Below are positions 18,461 to 27,289 of a DNA stretch of 64,000 nt, one piece after another (the stretch's first letter is position 1; the number at the start of each line of letters is the position of its first letter). Both the position numbers and the translations under genes were made by a program. The notes beneath the pieces are model-generated. The model had not been told where the DNA came from and did not search any database. It saw only the letters and a program-made list of their open reading frames with translations. The DNA is from Aquamicrobium lusatiense (GTDB lineage Bacteria; Pseudomonadota; Alphaproteobacteria; Rhizobiales; Rhizobiaceae). The stretch lies in assembly GCF_014201615.1 (NCBI RefSeq), contig NZ_JACHEU010000001.1, forward strand, positions 1,321,631 to 1,385,630, given 5' to 3'.

Positions 18461-19219
18461 ATGTCGTTCGTCGATTTCAGGAAACAGGGCCATATCGGGA
18501 CGGTGACGCTGAACCGCCCGGATCGGCTCAATGCCATTTCCACCACGCTGGCGTCGGATCTGCATGATGCGCTGTTCGCCGTCTCCGCCGATCCGGATAT
18601 CCGCGTCATCGTGCTCAGCGGCGAAGGCCGCGCCTTCTGCGCAGGCGACGATCTCAAGGAGTTCGATCTGCAAACGGCCAGCGATGCGGCAACGGTTCGC
18701 CATATCGAGGCGATCCAGCGCATCACCCGTGACCTTATGTTCTGCGACAAGCTCGTCGTTGGAGCAGTTCATGGTTTCGCGGTCGGCGGCGGCTTCGAGT
18801 GGATGCTCAACTGCGATCTGATCGTGGCCTCTGAAGATCTGGTGGCGTTTTTCCCCGAAACGGAATGGGGACAGTTCCCCACGGGCGGGGTGACGCATCT
18901 GCTGCCGCAGGCCATCGGCTACCAGCAGGCAATGGAGCTTCTGGTTCTGGGCGAGCGGCAGACCGCGCAGGCCCTTCTGCATCGCGGGCTGGTGAACTGG
19001 GTGGTCCGGCGCGAGGACATGATGGCCAAAGCCCTCGAAGTCGCCGGCGTCGCGGCGGCCAAATCGCCGTTTTCGGTCTCGCGCCTGAAGCGCCTGCTCA
19101 CCCGGGATATTTCGGGCGGGCTCGGACGCGCCTTGGATCTGGAGGAGACGATCACCATCAAGGCCTTCAAAACGCCGGAAGCGCGAGCGCGGTCCTCCAA
19201 CTTCCCCACCAAGAACTAG
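18461..19219 (+). CDS. Enoyl-CoA hydratase/isomerase family protein
   Basis: This is a crotonase-fold enzyme, 252 residues. The oxyanion-hole segment GRAFCAGDDLKEF (about residues 57-69) is followed by VHGFAVGGGFEWMLNCD, whose Glu matches the first catalytic Glu of hydratases. The second Glu position is kept in FFPETEWG, although the usual GxxPGxGGTQRL is changed to GQFPTGGVTHLL. Hydration or isomerisation of an enoyl-CoA is expected. The gene sits 2 bp after the CoA ligase and 21 bp before LivH, tying the enzymology to the importer. Confidence 0.88.
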   Translation: MSFVDFRKQGHIGTVTLNRPDRLNAISTTLASDLHDALFAVSADPDIRVIVLSGEGRAFCAGDDLKEFDLQTASDAATVRHIEAIQRITRDLMFCDKLVVGAVHGFAVGGGFEWMLNCDLIVASEDLVAFFPETEWGQFPTGGVTHLLPQAIGYQQAMELLVLGERQTAQALLHRGLVNWVVRREDMMAKALEVAGVAAAKSPFSVSRLKRLLTRDISGGLGRALDLEETITIKAFKTPEARARSSNFPTKN

Positions 19220-19240
19220 CCGGCCAAGGGAGGAGGAACC

Positions 19241-20158
19241 ATGGAGTATTTCGCGCAGCAAGTGCTGAACGGACTGACGATCGGCAGCGTTTATGGGCTG
19301 ATCGCAGTGGGTTACACGATGGTCTACGGCATCGTGGGCATGATCAATTTCGCGCATGGCGAAATTTATATGATCGGAGCATTCGTCGGCGTGATCGTGC
19401 TGACGGTTCTGGGCTCTCTTGGCATAACCTTCGTGCCGCTGCTGATTGCAGTGGCGCTGATCGCCTCGATCGTGATCACCTCGGTCTACGGTTATACGCT
19501 TGAAAAGGTTGCCTATAGGCCGCTGCGCGGCTCCACCCGCCTCGCCGCGCTGATTTCGGCGATCGGCATGTCGATCTTCCTGCAGAACTTCGTTCTTCTG
19601 GTGCAGGGCGCACGGGTCAAATCCGTGCCGCAGCTGATCACTGAGCGCCATGTCCTCTATGACGGGGGTCCCGGCGCCATGGTCACCGTTACCAACAGCC
19701 AGCTCCTGATCATGGGGGTGGCCGCCGTGGTGATGCTCGCATTCGGCTTCCTGGTCGCAAAGACGCCTCTTGGCCGGTCGCAGAGAGCCTGCGCTCAGGA
19801 CAAGGTGATGGCAGCCTATCTCGGCGTGCAGGTGGATCGCACCATTGCCACCACATTCGTTCTGGGCGCGGCCCTCGCAGCCGTCGCCGGCGTTCTCGTC
19901 AGCCTCTATTACGGCGTGGTCGATTTCTTTGTCGGCTTCGTTGCCGGCATCAAGGCGTTTACCGCTGCGGTTCTGGGAGGAATCGGGTCGATCAAAGGCG
20001 CGTTTCTGGGCGGGATCATACTCGGTCTCGTGGAGGCTCTGTGGTCGTCCTATCTGTCCTTCGCCTACAAGGACGTGGCAGCCTTCTCGCTTCTGATCCT
20101 CATCCTGCTGGTCCGGCCGACAGGGCTGATCGGCCGCCCCGAAACCGAGAAAGTGTGA
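19241..20158 (+). CDS. livH: Liv-type ABC permease, LivH
   Basis: This is an inner-membrane permease of the branched-chain amino acid class, 305 residues, with about eight hydrophobic segments. The NGLTIGSVYGLIAVGYTMVYGIVGMINFAHGE start is diagnostic of LivH. A GGGAGGAGG ribosome site precedes the ATG at 19241. It is followed by LivM, LivG and LivF. No binding protein is in this operon; the one at 15115 is the likely partner. Confidence 0.94.
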   Translation: MEYFAQQVLNGLTIGSVYGLIAVGYTMVYGIVGMINFAHGEIYMIGAFVGVIVLTVLGSLGITFVPLLIAVALIASIVITSVYGYTLEKVAYRPLRGSTRLAALISAIGMSIFLQNFVLLVQGARVKSVPQLITERHVLYDGGPGAMVTVTNSQLLIMGVAAVVMLAFGFLVAKTPLGRSQRACAQDKVMAAYLGVQVDRTIATTFVLGAALAAVAGVLVSLYYGVVDFFVGFVAGIKAFTAAVLGGIGSIKGAFLGGIILGLVEALWSSYLSFAYKDVAAFSLLILILLVRPTGLIGRPETEKV

Positions 20159-20166
20159 GGCCGGCC

Positions 20167-21651
20167 ATGACCGAGATCAGGAACCAGCAAGGCGGCCTGC
20201 CGTGGCGTGACGCCTTCTTCGGAAGCATCCGGGCTTTCATTCTCTCCGTAGCCATAGTTGGGATGCGGACAACGTCTGATGAAACCGGCGTCCTGTGGAT
20301 CGACTACAAGCCGTGGGATGTCGTCACCATCGTTGCCACCGTGTTCGTGGTGCGGCTTCTGCTGCCCTCAGCGCGCGGCGCGCACAGCCTGCTTGTCGGG
20401 CTGGCCGCGCTGGTGTCGGTGTTCGCGATCATCGGCTATGCGCGGCACTTCGGGGAAATCCAGTTCGCCACCTTTCTGGTGGCCGGACTTGTGCTCAGTG
20501 TAGCCGGCTTCGCCTCGGTTGCGGCCGCAAACGAAAGAATGCGAACCCTGCTCACCCCGGCGAGCCAGCCGGTGACGGCGGGAGCCCTTGCCAGACGCGC
20601 GTCCCGGAACCGCGGTCTGGTGCTGCTTGGCCTTGCCGCCGCCGTGCTCTTTCCCTTCTTCCCGTTCGCCGACCGCTACTGGCTCGATCTGGCGATCCTC
20701 ATCCTGACCTATCTGGTTTTGGGATGGGGGCTGAACATCGTTGTCGGGCTCGCCGGCCTCCTCGATCTGGGTTTCGTCGCATTTTACGCGGTGGGCGCCT
20801 ATGCCTATGCGCTGCTTGCCATCCATCTGGATGTGAGCTTCTGGCTGGCGCTGCCGCTGGCGGCACTGCTTGCTGCTTTCGCCGGCTTCCTGCTTGGATT
20901 TCCGGTGTTGCGGCTACGCGGCGATTACTTCGCCATCGTCACGCTGGGCTTCGGCGAAATCATCCGCATCGTGCTGCTGAACTGGTCGGAAATGTCGGGC
21001 GGGCCGGATGGGCTGACCGGCGTTCCGCGTCCGTCCTTCTTCGGCATCGCGGGATTTGAGCGCAATCCATCCGAGGGCGAAACGGCGTTTCACCAACTCT
21101 TCGGCCTCGAATTCTCAACCATGCACCGCATCGTGTTTTTGTATTTCATAGTTCTGGCTCTGGCCGTTCTGGCCAGCTACGTCGCAAAGACGCTGCGACG
21201 GATGCCGATCGGCCGGGCATGGGAAGCCTTGCGTGAGGATGAGATCGCCTGCCAGGCGGTTGGCATCAGCCGGGCCAGCATCAAGCTCTGGGCGTTCATG
21301 ATCTCCGCGGCCTTCGGCGGCATGGCGGGAGCCTTCTTCGCAACGCGGCAGGGCTATGTCAGCCCGGAAAGCTTCACCTTCATCGAATCCGCCATTGTTC
21401 TGGCAATCGTGGTGCTGGGCGGCATGGGCAGCCAGCTGGGCGTGTTTCTGGCCACCCTGCTGATCATTGGCCTGCCGGAAGCTTTCCGCGAGGTCGAGCA
21501 ATACCGGATGCTCGTTTTTGGCGCAGCCATGGTGCTGGTGATGATCTGGAAACCGGGCGGGCTGCTGGCTGGCCGGGAGCCATCCGTGCGCTATGCGCAG
21601 GTGAAGAACCGTATGCGCAGGAAATTGTCAGCGCTGGAGGAAACACCGTGA
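20167..21651 (+). CDS. livM: Liv-type ABC permease, LivM
   Basis: This is the second permease subunit, 494 residues. The start at 20167 lies 8 bp after the livH stop; the upstream in-frame extension would overlap livH. The N-terminal 160 or so residues contain extra hydrophobic helices before the conserved LivM core (YLVLGWGLNIVVGLAGLLDLGFVAFYAVGAY), a longer N-terminus than E. coli LivM. The core ends with the VVLGGMGSQLGVFLA segment. It overlaps livG by 4 bp. Confidence 0.93.
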   Translation: MTEIRNQQGGLPWRDAFFGSIRAFILSVAIVGMRTTSDETGVLWIDYKPWDVVTIVATVFVVRLLLPSARGAHSLLVGLAALVSVFAIIGYARHFGEIQFATFLVAGLVLSVAGFASVAAANERMRTLLTPASQPVTAGALARRASRNRGLVLLGLAAAVLFPFFPFADRYWLDLAILILTYLVLGWGLNIVVGLAGLLDLGFVAFYAVGAYAYALLAIHLDVSFWLALPLAALLAAFAGFLLGFPVLRLRGDYFAIVTLGFGEIIRIVLLNWSEMSGGPDGLTGVPRPSFFGIAGFERNPSEGETAFHQLFGLEFSTMHRIVFLYFIVLALAVLASYVAKTLRRMPIGRAWEALREDEIACQAVGISRASIKLWAFMISAAFGGMAGAFFATRQGYVSPESFTFIESAIVLAIVVLGGMGSQLGVFLATLLIIGLPEAFREVEQYRMLVFGAAMVLVMIWKPGGLLAGREPSVRYAQVKNRMRRKLSALEETP

Positions 21652-22496
21652 GCCCGCTTCTGAAAGTTTCCGATCTTACCATGCGCTTCGGCGGGCTGAC
21701 GGCCATCGATGCTTTGAGTTTCGAGGCCGAGCAGAGAAAGATCACCTCGCTGATCGGCCCGAACGGGGCCGGCAAAACGACCGTCTTCAACTGCCTGACC
21801 GGCTTCTACCGGCCGGGCGGCGGCAGCATCAGCCTGTCGGATGACACAGGCACGCTTGAACTCACCCGCATGACCGGCCACAGGATCAATGCCCGTGGCC
21901 GGGTGGCAAGAACCTTCCAGAACATCCGGCTCTTTGCGCGCATGACGGTTCTGGAGAACCTTCTTGTCGCCCAGCATGTGTCGCTTCACCGGTCGTGGTT
22001 TCCGGCAGTGGGCGGATTGTGGAATTCAGCCGCCTACAGGCAGGCACAGGAAAAGGCGATCGACGTTGCGGCATCATGGATCGAGCGCCTCGACCTTGAG
22101 GACTGGGCCGATCAGGAAGCCGGATCGCTGCCCTACGGCCACCAGCGCCGCCTGGAGATAGCCCGCGCGATGTGTACCGGCCCCAGATTGCTTTGTCTCG
22201 ACGAACCTGCTGCCGGCCTCAATGGCGCGGAATCGGTCCAGCTTGCGAAACTTCTGGAGGAAATGCGCACCGAATTCGGCGTCGGAATCCTGCTGATCGA
22301 GCATGACATGAAAATGGTCATGGACATCTCGCACCACGTGATCGTCCTCGATTACGGCCGCAAGATTGCACAGGGCAGTCCTCAGGAAGTCCGAAACGAT
22401 CCGGCCGTTATCCGCGCCTATCTCGGCGCCGAACAGGACGACGATCTCGACGACCTTATCGGGGACGACACCACAGGCCGGGAGATTGAGGCATGA
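21648..22496 (+). CDS. livG: Liv-type ABC ATPase, LivG
   Basis: This is the first cytoplasmic ATPase of the importer, 282 residues, starting with GTG in a GTGA overlap with livM. Walker A is GPNGAGKTT (about residues 37-45), and the signature region is PYGHQRRLEIARAM, the degenerate form usual in LivG. The Walker B block is LLCLDEPAAGLN. The C-terminus ends in an Asp-rich tail (EQDDDLDDLIGDD). It overlaps livF by 4 bp. Confidence 0.94.
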   Translation: MSPLLKVSDLTMRFGGLTAIDALSFEAEQRKITSLIGPNGAGKTTVFNCLTGFYRPGGGSISLSDDTGTLELTRMTGHRINARGRVARTFQNIRLFARMTVLENLLVAQHVSLHRSWFPAVGGLWNSAAYRQAQEKAIDVAASWIERLDLEDWADQEAGSLPYGHQRRLEIARAMCTGPRLLCLDEPAAGLNGAESVQLAKLLEEMRTEFGVGILLIEHDMKMVMDISHHVIVLDYGRKIAQGSPQEVRNDPAVIRAYLGAEQDDDLDDLIGDDTTGREIEA

Positions 22497-23209
22497 CCCT
22501 GCTTTCTGTGAGAAATGTTCAGGCCTTTTACGGCGCCATCGAAGCCCTGAAGGGCGTATCGCTCGATGTGGCTCAAGGGGAGATCGTGGCGCTGATCGGC
22601 GCCAACGGCGCGGGCAAGACCACGCTGATGTCCACCATCTGCGGCAGACCGAAGCCCGGCGCCGGCACCATCTCGTTTGCCGGTGAAAACATTGCCGGGC
22701 TGGAAAGCCATGACATCGCCCGGCGCAATATAGCGATATCGCCTGAGGGGCGACGCATTTTTCCGCATATGAGCGTGACCGAAAACCTGCTGATGGGCGG
22801 GTGGCTCACCAGCAAGGCCGCGCAGCGGTCCAATCTCGACAAGGTGTTCGATCTGTTTCCCAGACTTGCGGAGCGCAGGGCACAGATGGGAGGAACCCTT
22901 TCGGGCGGCGAACAGCAGATGCTGGCCATCGGGCGCGCGCTGATGTCGGAGCCAAGGCTTTTGCTGCTGGACGAGCCTTCGCTCGGACTGGCTCCGCAGA
23001 TCGCAAAGACGATCTTTCGGACGCTGGTCGAGATCAACCGCAATCTGGGCACATCGATCCTGCTCGCCGAGCAGGACGCCTTCCATGCTCTCAGGATTTC
23101 CAGCCGGGGTTACGTCATGGTCACGGGCACCATTCATCTTTCGGGCACATCGCAGGCCCTGCTCTCGGATCCGGCCGTGAGGGCGGCATATCTGGAGGGC
23201 GGCGGTTGA
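22493..23209 (+). CDS. livF: Liv-type ABC ATPase, LivF
   Basis: This is the second ATPase, 238 residues, with Walker A GANGAGKTT, signature LSGGEQQM and Walker B LLLLDEPSLGLAP, all typical of LivF. It is the last transport gene; the sigma-54 activator gene begins 10 bp later, so the regulator is probably made from the same message. Confidence 0.94.
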   Translation: MTLLSVRNVQAFYGAIEALKGVSLDVAQGEIVALIGANGAGKTTLMSTICGRPKPGAGTISFAGENIAGLESHDIARRNIAISPEGRRIFPHMSVTENLLMGGWLTSKAAQRSNLDKVFDLFPRLAERRAQMGGTLSGGEQQMLAIGRALMSEPRLLLLDEPSLGLAPQIAKTIFRTLVEINRNLGTSILLAEQDAFHALRISSRGYVMVTGTIHLSGTSQALLSDPAVRAAYLEGGG

Positions 23210-23219
23210 CCCCCGAACA

Positions 23220-25253
23220 ATGGCGGCACAAACTCTATCGTCCGTAATATATCGTGCCGAATTCAGGAAAATGCCGGAAATGCCCGAGATACTGGAACTA
23301 CAGGCGAGGTTTCTGTCAGGCGAGCTGACGGAACTGCCGGACGGCTGTGTTTCCCGCGAGATCGGGCGCTCCTGGAAAAGGCTGCGCAGCAAGAACATAT
23401 CGCAGTCGCGAGGGTTCAGCCGGCCTGCGGACAACGCCGCGCCTGCCATGTCGGAGGCGCTTGTCCAGTCGATCAGGAAAATCGGGCCTCAGTTGCGGTC
23501 TCTGGCCGGAAACCCCGACGAATGCATCTGTGTGCTGATCGATGCCGCCGGCACGCTCGCAGCCTTCGACGGCGGCGAGGTGATTACCCGGCGGCTGGCC
23601 GGCTCGGGATGGCGCAGCGCCATGTCGTTCCTTGAGGACCATGCAGGCTCGAACGCGCTCGATCTTTGCCTGCGGGACCGTGCCCCGGCCCGGACCGGAA
23701 CGTCGGATCATACGGTAGAGGCCCTGCACGACATCGTCATCTTCGCCCATCCCCTGCTGGCGCAGAACGGAGAACCGCTGGGCGGGCTGGGGCTGCTCAT
23801 GCAGGCGGACGGCAATCCCGGCGATGCCCGTTCGGTGATCGCGATTTCGGCGATGATGCTTGAGCTGATGCTTCAGGTCGACATTTCCAACACCAATCTT
23901 GAGCGGCTGTTCGCCGAACAGAAGGCCATAGCCAACGCGATGAAGGACGGCACCATGGTCGTGAACCGGGCAGGCGTCATCGAATATATGAACCTGCCGG
24001 CCTGCCGCATCCTGAAGGTCGATCCGGAGCAGTCGATCGGCCGCCGGCTTGCCGATGTTCTGGGCTTTGAACCGGTCATCGCGCCGATTTTTGAAAGCGG
24101 CATCGGCTATTCCGACGAAGAGGTTCGCATCAGAAACGAGTTCGCGAACCTGCATCTGGTCGATACGGCCGTACCGATCAAGGACGGGGCCGGACGCGTT
24201 CTTTCTGTGGTCAACACGTTCCGGGAGTTCGGCAGCGTTGCCAGGGTCACCCAGAAATTTGGCGGCAACCAGGCCCATTACTCCTTCGACAGCATCATCG
24301 GACGCTCACCCGCCTTGCTGCACGCGGTGGCGACGGCACGCAAGGCGGCGGTCGGCTCATCGAATGTGCTCATCAATGGCGAGAGCGGAACCGGCAAGGA
24401 ACTGTTCGCGCAGGGCATTCATCTGGCGAGCGCACGTTCCGGCGGACCTTTCGTCGCCGTTAACTGTGCGGCGCTGCCGCGTGACCTCATCGAGGCCGAG
24501 CTTTTCGGCTACATGCCCGGAAGCTTCACCGGCGCGCACAAATCCGGCAGGCCGGGCAAATTCGAGATCGCCTCGGGCGGCACGATTTTTCTGGATGAGA
24601 TTTCAGAAATGCCGATGGACGTGCAGGCAAAGCTTCTGCGTGTTTTGCAGGAGCGTGAGGTGACGCGTCTCGGTGCGTCGGACCCTCTGCCGGTGGATGT
24701 CAGGGTCGTCGCGGCCCTGAACCAGAACATTCGCGACCTTGTTGCGGCCCGGCTGTTTCGTGAGGACCTGTTCTATCGCCTCAACGTGATCGAAATCACC
24801 GTTCCGGCTCTCCGGGATCGGGAAGGCGATATCCGGCTTTTGCTGCAGCATTATCTGCATCACTACGCCCACCTGCTGAAGAAGCCTGCAAAAGGCTTTG
24901 CCGAAAGGGTTCTCGATCGGCTGGAAGCCTATTCCTGGCCCGGCAATGTGCGTGAGCTTCAGAATGTCGTGGAACGCATGGTGAATTTCTCCGACGATGC
25001 TCTCATCGACAGCGATGTCGAACTCGCGGGCGAAGAGCGCGGCCATGGTTCGGCGCCCGCCGGCAACCCGGCCAGATCTGATCCGGTGCTCACGCTTGCC
25101 GAGCTTGAGCATGACGCCGTGCGAAACGCTCTTGCACTGGCGCGCTACAACGTAACCCGGGCCGCAGAACTGCTTGGCACCACCAAGCCCCGGCTCTATC
25201 GCATGATCAAGCGTCACGGCATCAGGCTGGAACGCACCGGCAGCCAGTTTTAG
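23220..25253 (+). CDS. Sigma-54-dependent activator (GAF/PAS, AAA+, Fis HTH)
   Basis: This is an enhancer-binding protein of 677 residues. An N-terminal sensory region of the DhaR/AcoR kind (about 30-220) is followed by a PAS-like segment (about 235-340), an AAA+ domain with Walker A GESGTGKE near residue 387, and a C-terminal Fis-type helix-turn-helix (about 620-668). The sigma-54 contact loop reads GSFTGA near residue 434 rather than the common GAFTGA. There is no receiver domain, so it probably senses a small molecule. It closes the second operon and is the obvious candidate to bind the GGAAC-N5-GTTCC sites before both operons. The start is uncertain; ATGs at 23271 and 23280 are alternatives. 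Confidence 0.9.
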   Translation: MAAQTLSSVIYRAEFRKMPEMPEILELQARFLSGELTELPDGCVSREIGRSWKRLRSKNISQSRGFSRPADNAAPAMSEALVQSIRKIGPQLRSLAGNPDECICVLIDAAGTLAAFDGGEVITRRLAGSGWRSAMSFLEDHAGSNALDLCLRDRAPARTGTSDHTVEALHDIVIFAHPLLAQNGEPLGGLGLLMQADGNPGDARSVIAISAMMLELMLQVDISNTNLERLFAEQKAIANAMKDGTMVVNRAGVIEYMNLPACRILKVDPEQSIGRRLADVLGFEPVIAPIFESGIGYSDEEVRIRNEFANLHLVDTAVPIKDGAGRVLSVVNTFREFGSVARVTQKFGGNQAHYSFDSIIGRSPALLHAVATARKAAVGSSNVLINGESGTGKELFAQGIHLASARSGGPFVAVNCAALPRDLIEAELFGYMPGSFTGAHKSGRPGKFEIASGGTIFLDEISEMPMDVQAKLLRVLQEREVTRLGASDPLPVDVRVVAALNQNIRDLVAARLFREDLFYRLNVIEITVPALRDREGDIRLLLQHYLHHYAHLLKKPAKGFAERVLDRLEAYSWPGNVRELQNVVERMVNFSDDALIDSDVELAGEERGHGSAPAGNPARSDPVLTLAELEHDAVRNALALARYNVTRAAELLGTTKPRLYRMIKRHGIRLERTGSQF

Positions 25254-25414
25254 CGGCTGCCCGAGAAGTCGTGCGAAAATCGCAGCGCCGGGGGCTTGAG
25301 TGTCAGATCGAGGCGAGTTTCCGGGCCGGGCAGCGTTTCCGGATTGCAATGGTGGAGGCGCAGGAACGCGCCCGGAACGCAGGCAAGCATGTCCGCGAAA
25401 TTCCCGCTTCCCAT
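25250..25414 (-). CDS. Possible small or remnant gene downstream of the ureohydrolase gene
   Basis: A minus-strand frame ending at 25250 reads through 25250-25550 with coding-like codon choice but has no conventional start until the ATG at 25414, which gives 54 residues (MGSGNFADMLACVPGAF onward, Pro-rich at the end). It fills the gap between the convergent activator and ureohydrolase genes and overlaps the activator's stop by a few bases. I recognise no family. It may be the 3' remnant of a longer gene or chance. Confidence 0.25.
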   Translation of the reverse strand: MGSGNFADMLACVPGAFLRLHHCNPETLPGPETRLDLTLKPPALRFSHDFSGSR

Positions 25415-25548
25415 CGACGGCGGACCATTGCGGTCAGCCGTATCCTTGTCAGAAGCCGTTGCGGCAGCATCCGCAAAGGCTTCGGCAGGAGCGAGTGGGT
25501 TCTCCAGCAGCTTGACGCGCGCGTCACCGCGATCCGGTGTCTCTGCCG

Positions 25549-26493
25549 CTATGATTGCAGCTGGATCGCCTGTGGCTGCCGCTGCAGCCCGATAATGCCC
25601 AGTATCAGCCTCGTGATGACATGTGCGGTTGCGCCGCCCACATCTTTTGCGGGCTGGTATTCCGTAAACACGATGCCAGCCAACCGGTTGTTCCGGGCGA
25701 GATGGTTGAGAAGAATTGCCGTCTGTATGAATGTCAGTCCGCCGGGCTCGATTGCGCCCACGCCGGGGGCCACCGACGGGTCCATGCCATCGCAATCCAG
25801 CGAAACGACCCATCGTCTGGAAAGATCGAGAGAGTCGGCGACTGCTTTTGCTCCATCCTGATGGACATCCCAGGCGGTCACAATCCTGTTGCCGGCGCTG
25901 AGCGCCGCCTCCACTTCTTCACGGCGGGCACTGCCGATGGAGCGGGCTCCGACATGGACCAGATCATGGACGCAGGCATAGTCCCGGATGCGCCGCATGG
26001 GGCTGGAAAAACCGTCGCGCCGGCCGTTTATCTCGTCACGAAAATCGATATGGGCATCGATCTGGAGAATGTTGATCTCCTCCTGCCCGTCGAAGGGGGC
26101 AACAAGCATGGGAGGTACCGAATCCATGCCGCCAATCACGACCGGCACGACACCGGCCTTTACCAGCGGACCGAGAATTGCTGCCGCATCCGCGACGATG
26201 GATTCGGGATCCCTCACATTTGCAGCAATGTTGCCGAGGTCGGTCAGGTTCGGTTTGCCATCCTCGAACTGCGGTTCGCCGATGTCGAAATTCCAGTGCG
26301 TGAGAAATCGCGTGTAGGCGTGATCCACCGCGGCAGCGCGAACCTTGTCGGCGCTGCCGGCGGCAGCCGACAGTTCCCAGGCCTCGTATGAGGGGCCGTA
26401 AGGTATGCCGAGGAAGGCGTATGGTGTCCTGACGCCGGCCGGATCGGAACTGTTTTCAGAGCCCAGAAATGTGGGAAGGGAAGGGGAGAGCAT
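25549..26493 (-). CDS. Ureohydrolase (arginase/agmatinase family) with altered metal motif
   Basis: This is a 314-residue member of the arginase/agmatinase/guanidinase fold, which hydrolyses guanidino compounds to urea and an amine. Two metal motifs are intact: QIDAHIDF and SLDCDGMDPSVAPGVG. The first motif, normally GGDHS with a His ligand, reads GGMDSVP, so an Asp or other residue stands at the His position. The gene is the last of a minus-strand group with a polar amino acid ABC importer and an amidinotransferase, which favours a guanidino-type substrate. The exact reaction is unknown. Confidence 0.82.
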   Translation of the reverse strand: MLSPSLPTFLGSENSSDPAGVRTPYAFLGIPYGPSYEAWELSAAAGSADKVRAAAVDHAYTRFLTHWNFDIGEPQFEDGKPNLTDLGNIAANVRDPESIVADAAAILGPLVKAGVVPVVIGGMDSVPPMLVAPFDGQEEINILQIDAHIDFRDEINGRRDGFSSPMRRIRDYACVHDLVHVGARSIGSARREEVEAALSAGNRIVTAWDVHQDGAKAVADSLDLSRRWVVSLDCDGMDPSVAPGVGAIEPGGLTFIQTAILLNHLARNNRLAGIVFTEYQPAKDVGGATAHVITRLILGIIGLQRQPQAIQLQS

Positions 26494-26509
26494 GACTGTA
26501 ATCCGAATG

Positions 26510-27289
26510 TTACTCTAGAATTCTGCGCAGGAAGGTGCGGGTTCGCTCGTGCTCGGGATTGACCAGCACATCCTGTGGCTTGCCTTGTTCCACCACGACG
26601 CCGCCGTCCATGAACATGACGCGGTCCGCAACGCTGCGGGCAAAGCCGATCTCGTGGGTCACAACGATCATCGACATCGCATGTGAATCGGCAAGCGAGC
26701 GCATGACGTCGAGAACCTCGCCCACCAGTTCGGGGTCGAGTGCGGATGTCGGCTCGTCGAACAGCATGACGGAAGGTTCCATCGCCAGCGCCCGCGCAAT
26801 GGCAACCCGCTGCTGCTGGCCGCCGGAAAGGGCGCCGGGATAGGTGTCGATCTTTTCTGCAAGACCGACCTGCTTCATGAGCCGCTCGGCGCGCTGCGAG
26901 GCTTCAGCCGCTGAGAGGCGAAGAACCCGCCTAGGCGCTTCCATGATGTTCTGGCGTGCCGTCAGGTGCGGAAACAGGTTGAAGCGCTGGAACACCATGC
27001 CCATGGCTGCGCGTTGCTTCTGTATCTCGCGCTCGGGCAGTTCATGAAAGGCATCACCAGAGCGACGATAGCCCACGGGCACGCCGTTGAACTCAATCAT
27101 GCCGCCGTCGGGCCGTTCCAGATGGTTGATGCAGCGAAGCAGGGTGCTTTTGCCCGACCCGGATGGTCCAAGGATGCACAGCACTTCACCCTTGGCCAGA
27201 TCTAGGTCGACACCTTTCAGCACCTCCAGTGCGCCGAACGATTTCCGGATACCGCGTGCGCGGATCGGGTTCACTGCGGAGCCGCTCAT
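26510..27289 (-). CDS. Polar amino acid ABC importer ATPase (HisP/GlnQ type)
   Basis: This is an ATPase of 259 residues with Walker [10 protein letters not shown], signature LSGGQQQR and Walker [17 protein letters not shown], the form typical of polar and basic amino acid importers (HisP, GlnQ, OccP). It overlaps the permease's stop by 4 bp. With the permease at 27286 and binding protein at 28170 it makes a minimal importer with one permease type. The neighbouring amidinotransferase and ureohydrolase genes suggest arginine-like or guanidino ligands. Confidence 0.94.
   Translation of the reverse strand: MSGSAVNPIRARGIRKSFGALEVLKGVDLDLAKGEVLCILGPSGSGKSTLLRCINHLERPDGGMIEFNGVPVGYRRSGDAFHELPEREIQKQRAAMGMVFQRFNLFPHLTARQNIMEAPRRVLRLSAAEASQRAERLMKQVGLAEKIDTYPGALSGGQQQRVAIARALAMEPSVMLFDEPTSALDPELVGEVLDVMRSLADSHAMSMIVVTHEIGFARSVADRVMFMDGGVVVEQGKPQDVLVNPEHERTRTFLRRILE

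Noticed and set aside
18272..19651. 459-residue open frame on the minus strand
   Set aside because: Antisense to the CoA ligase, enoyl-CoA hydratase and livH genes, which have clear motifs and tight spacing.
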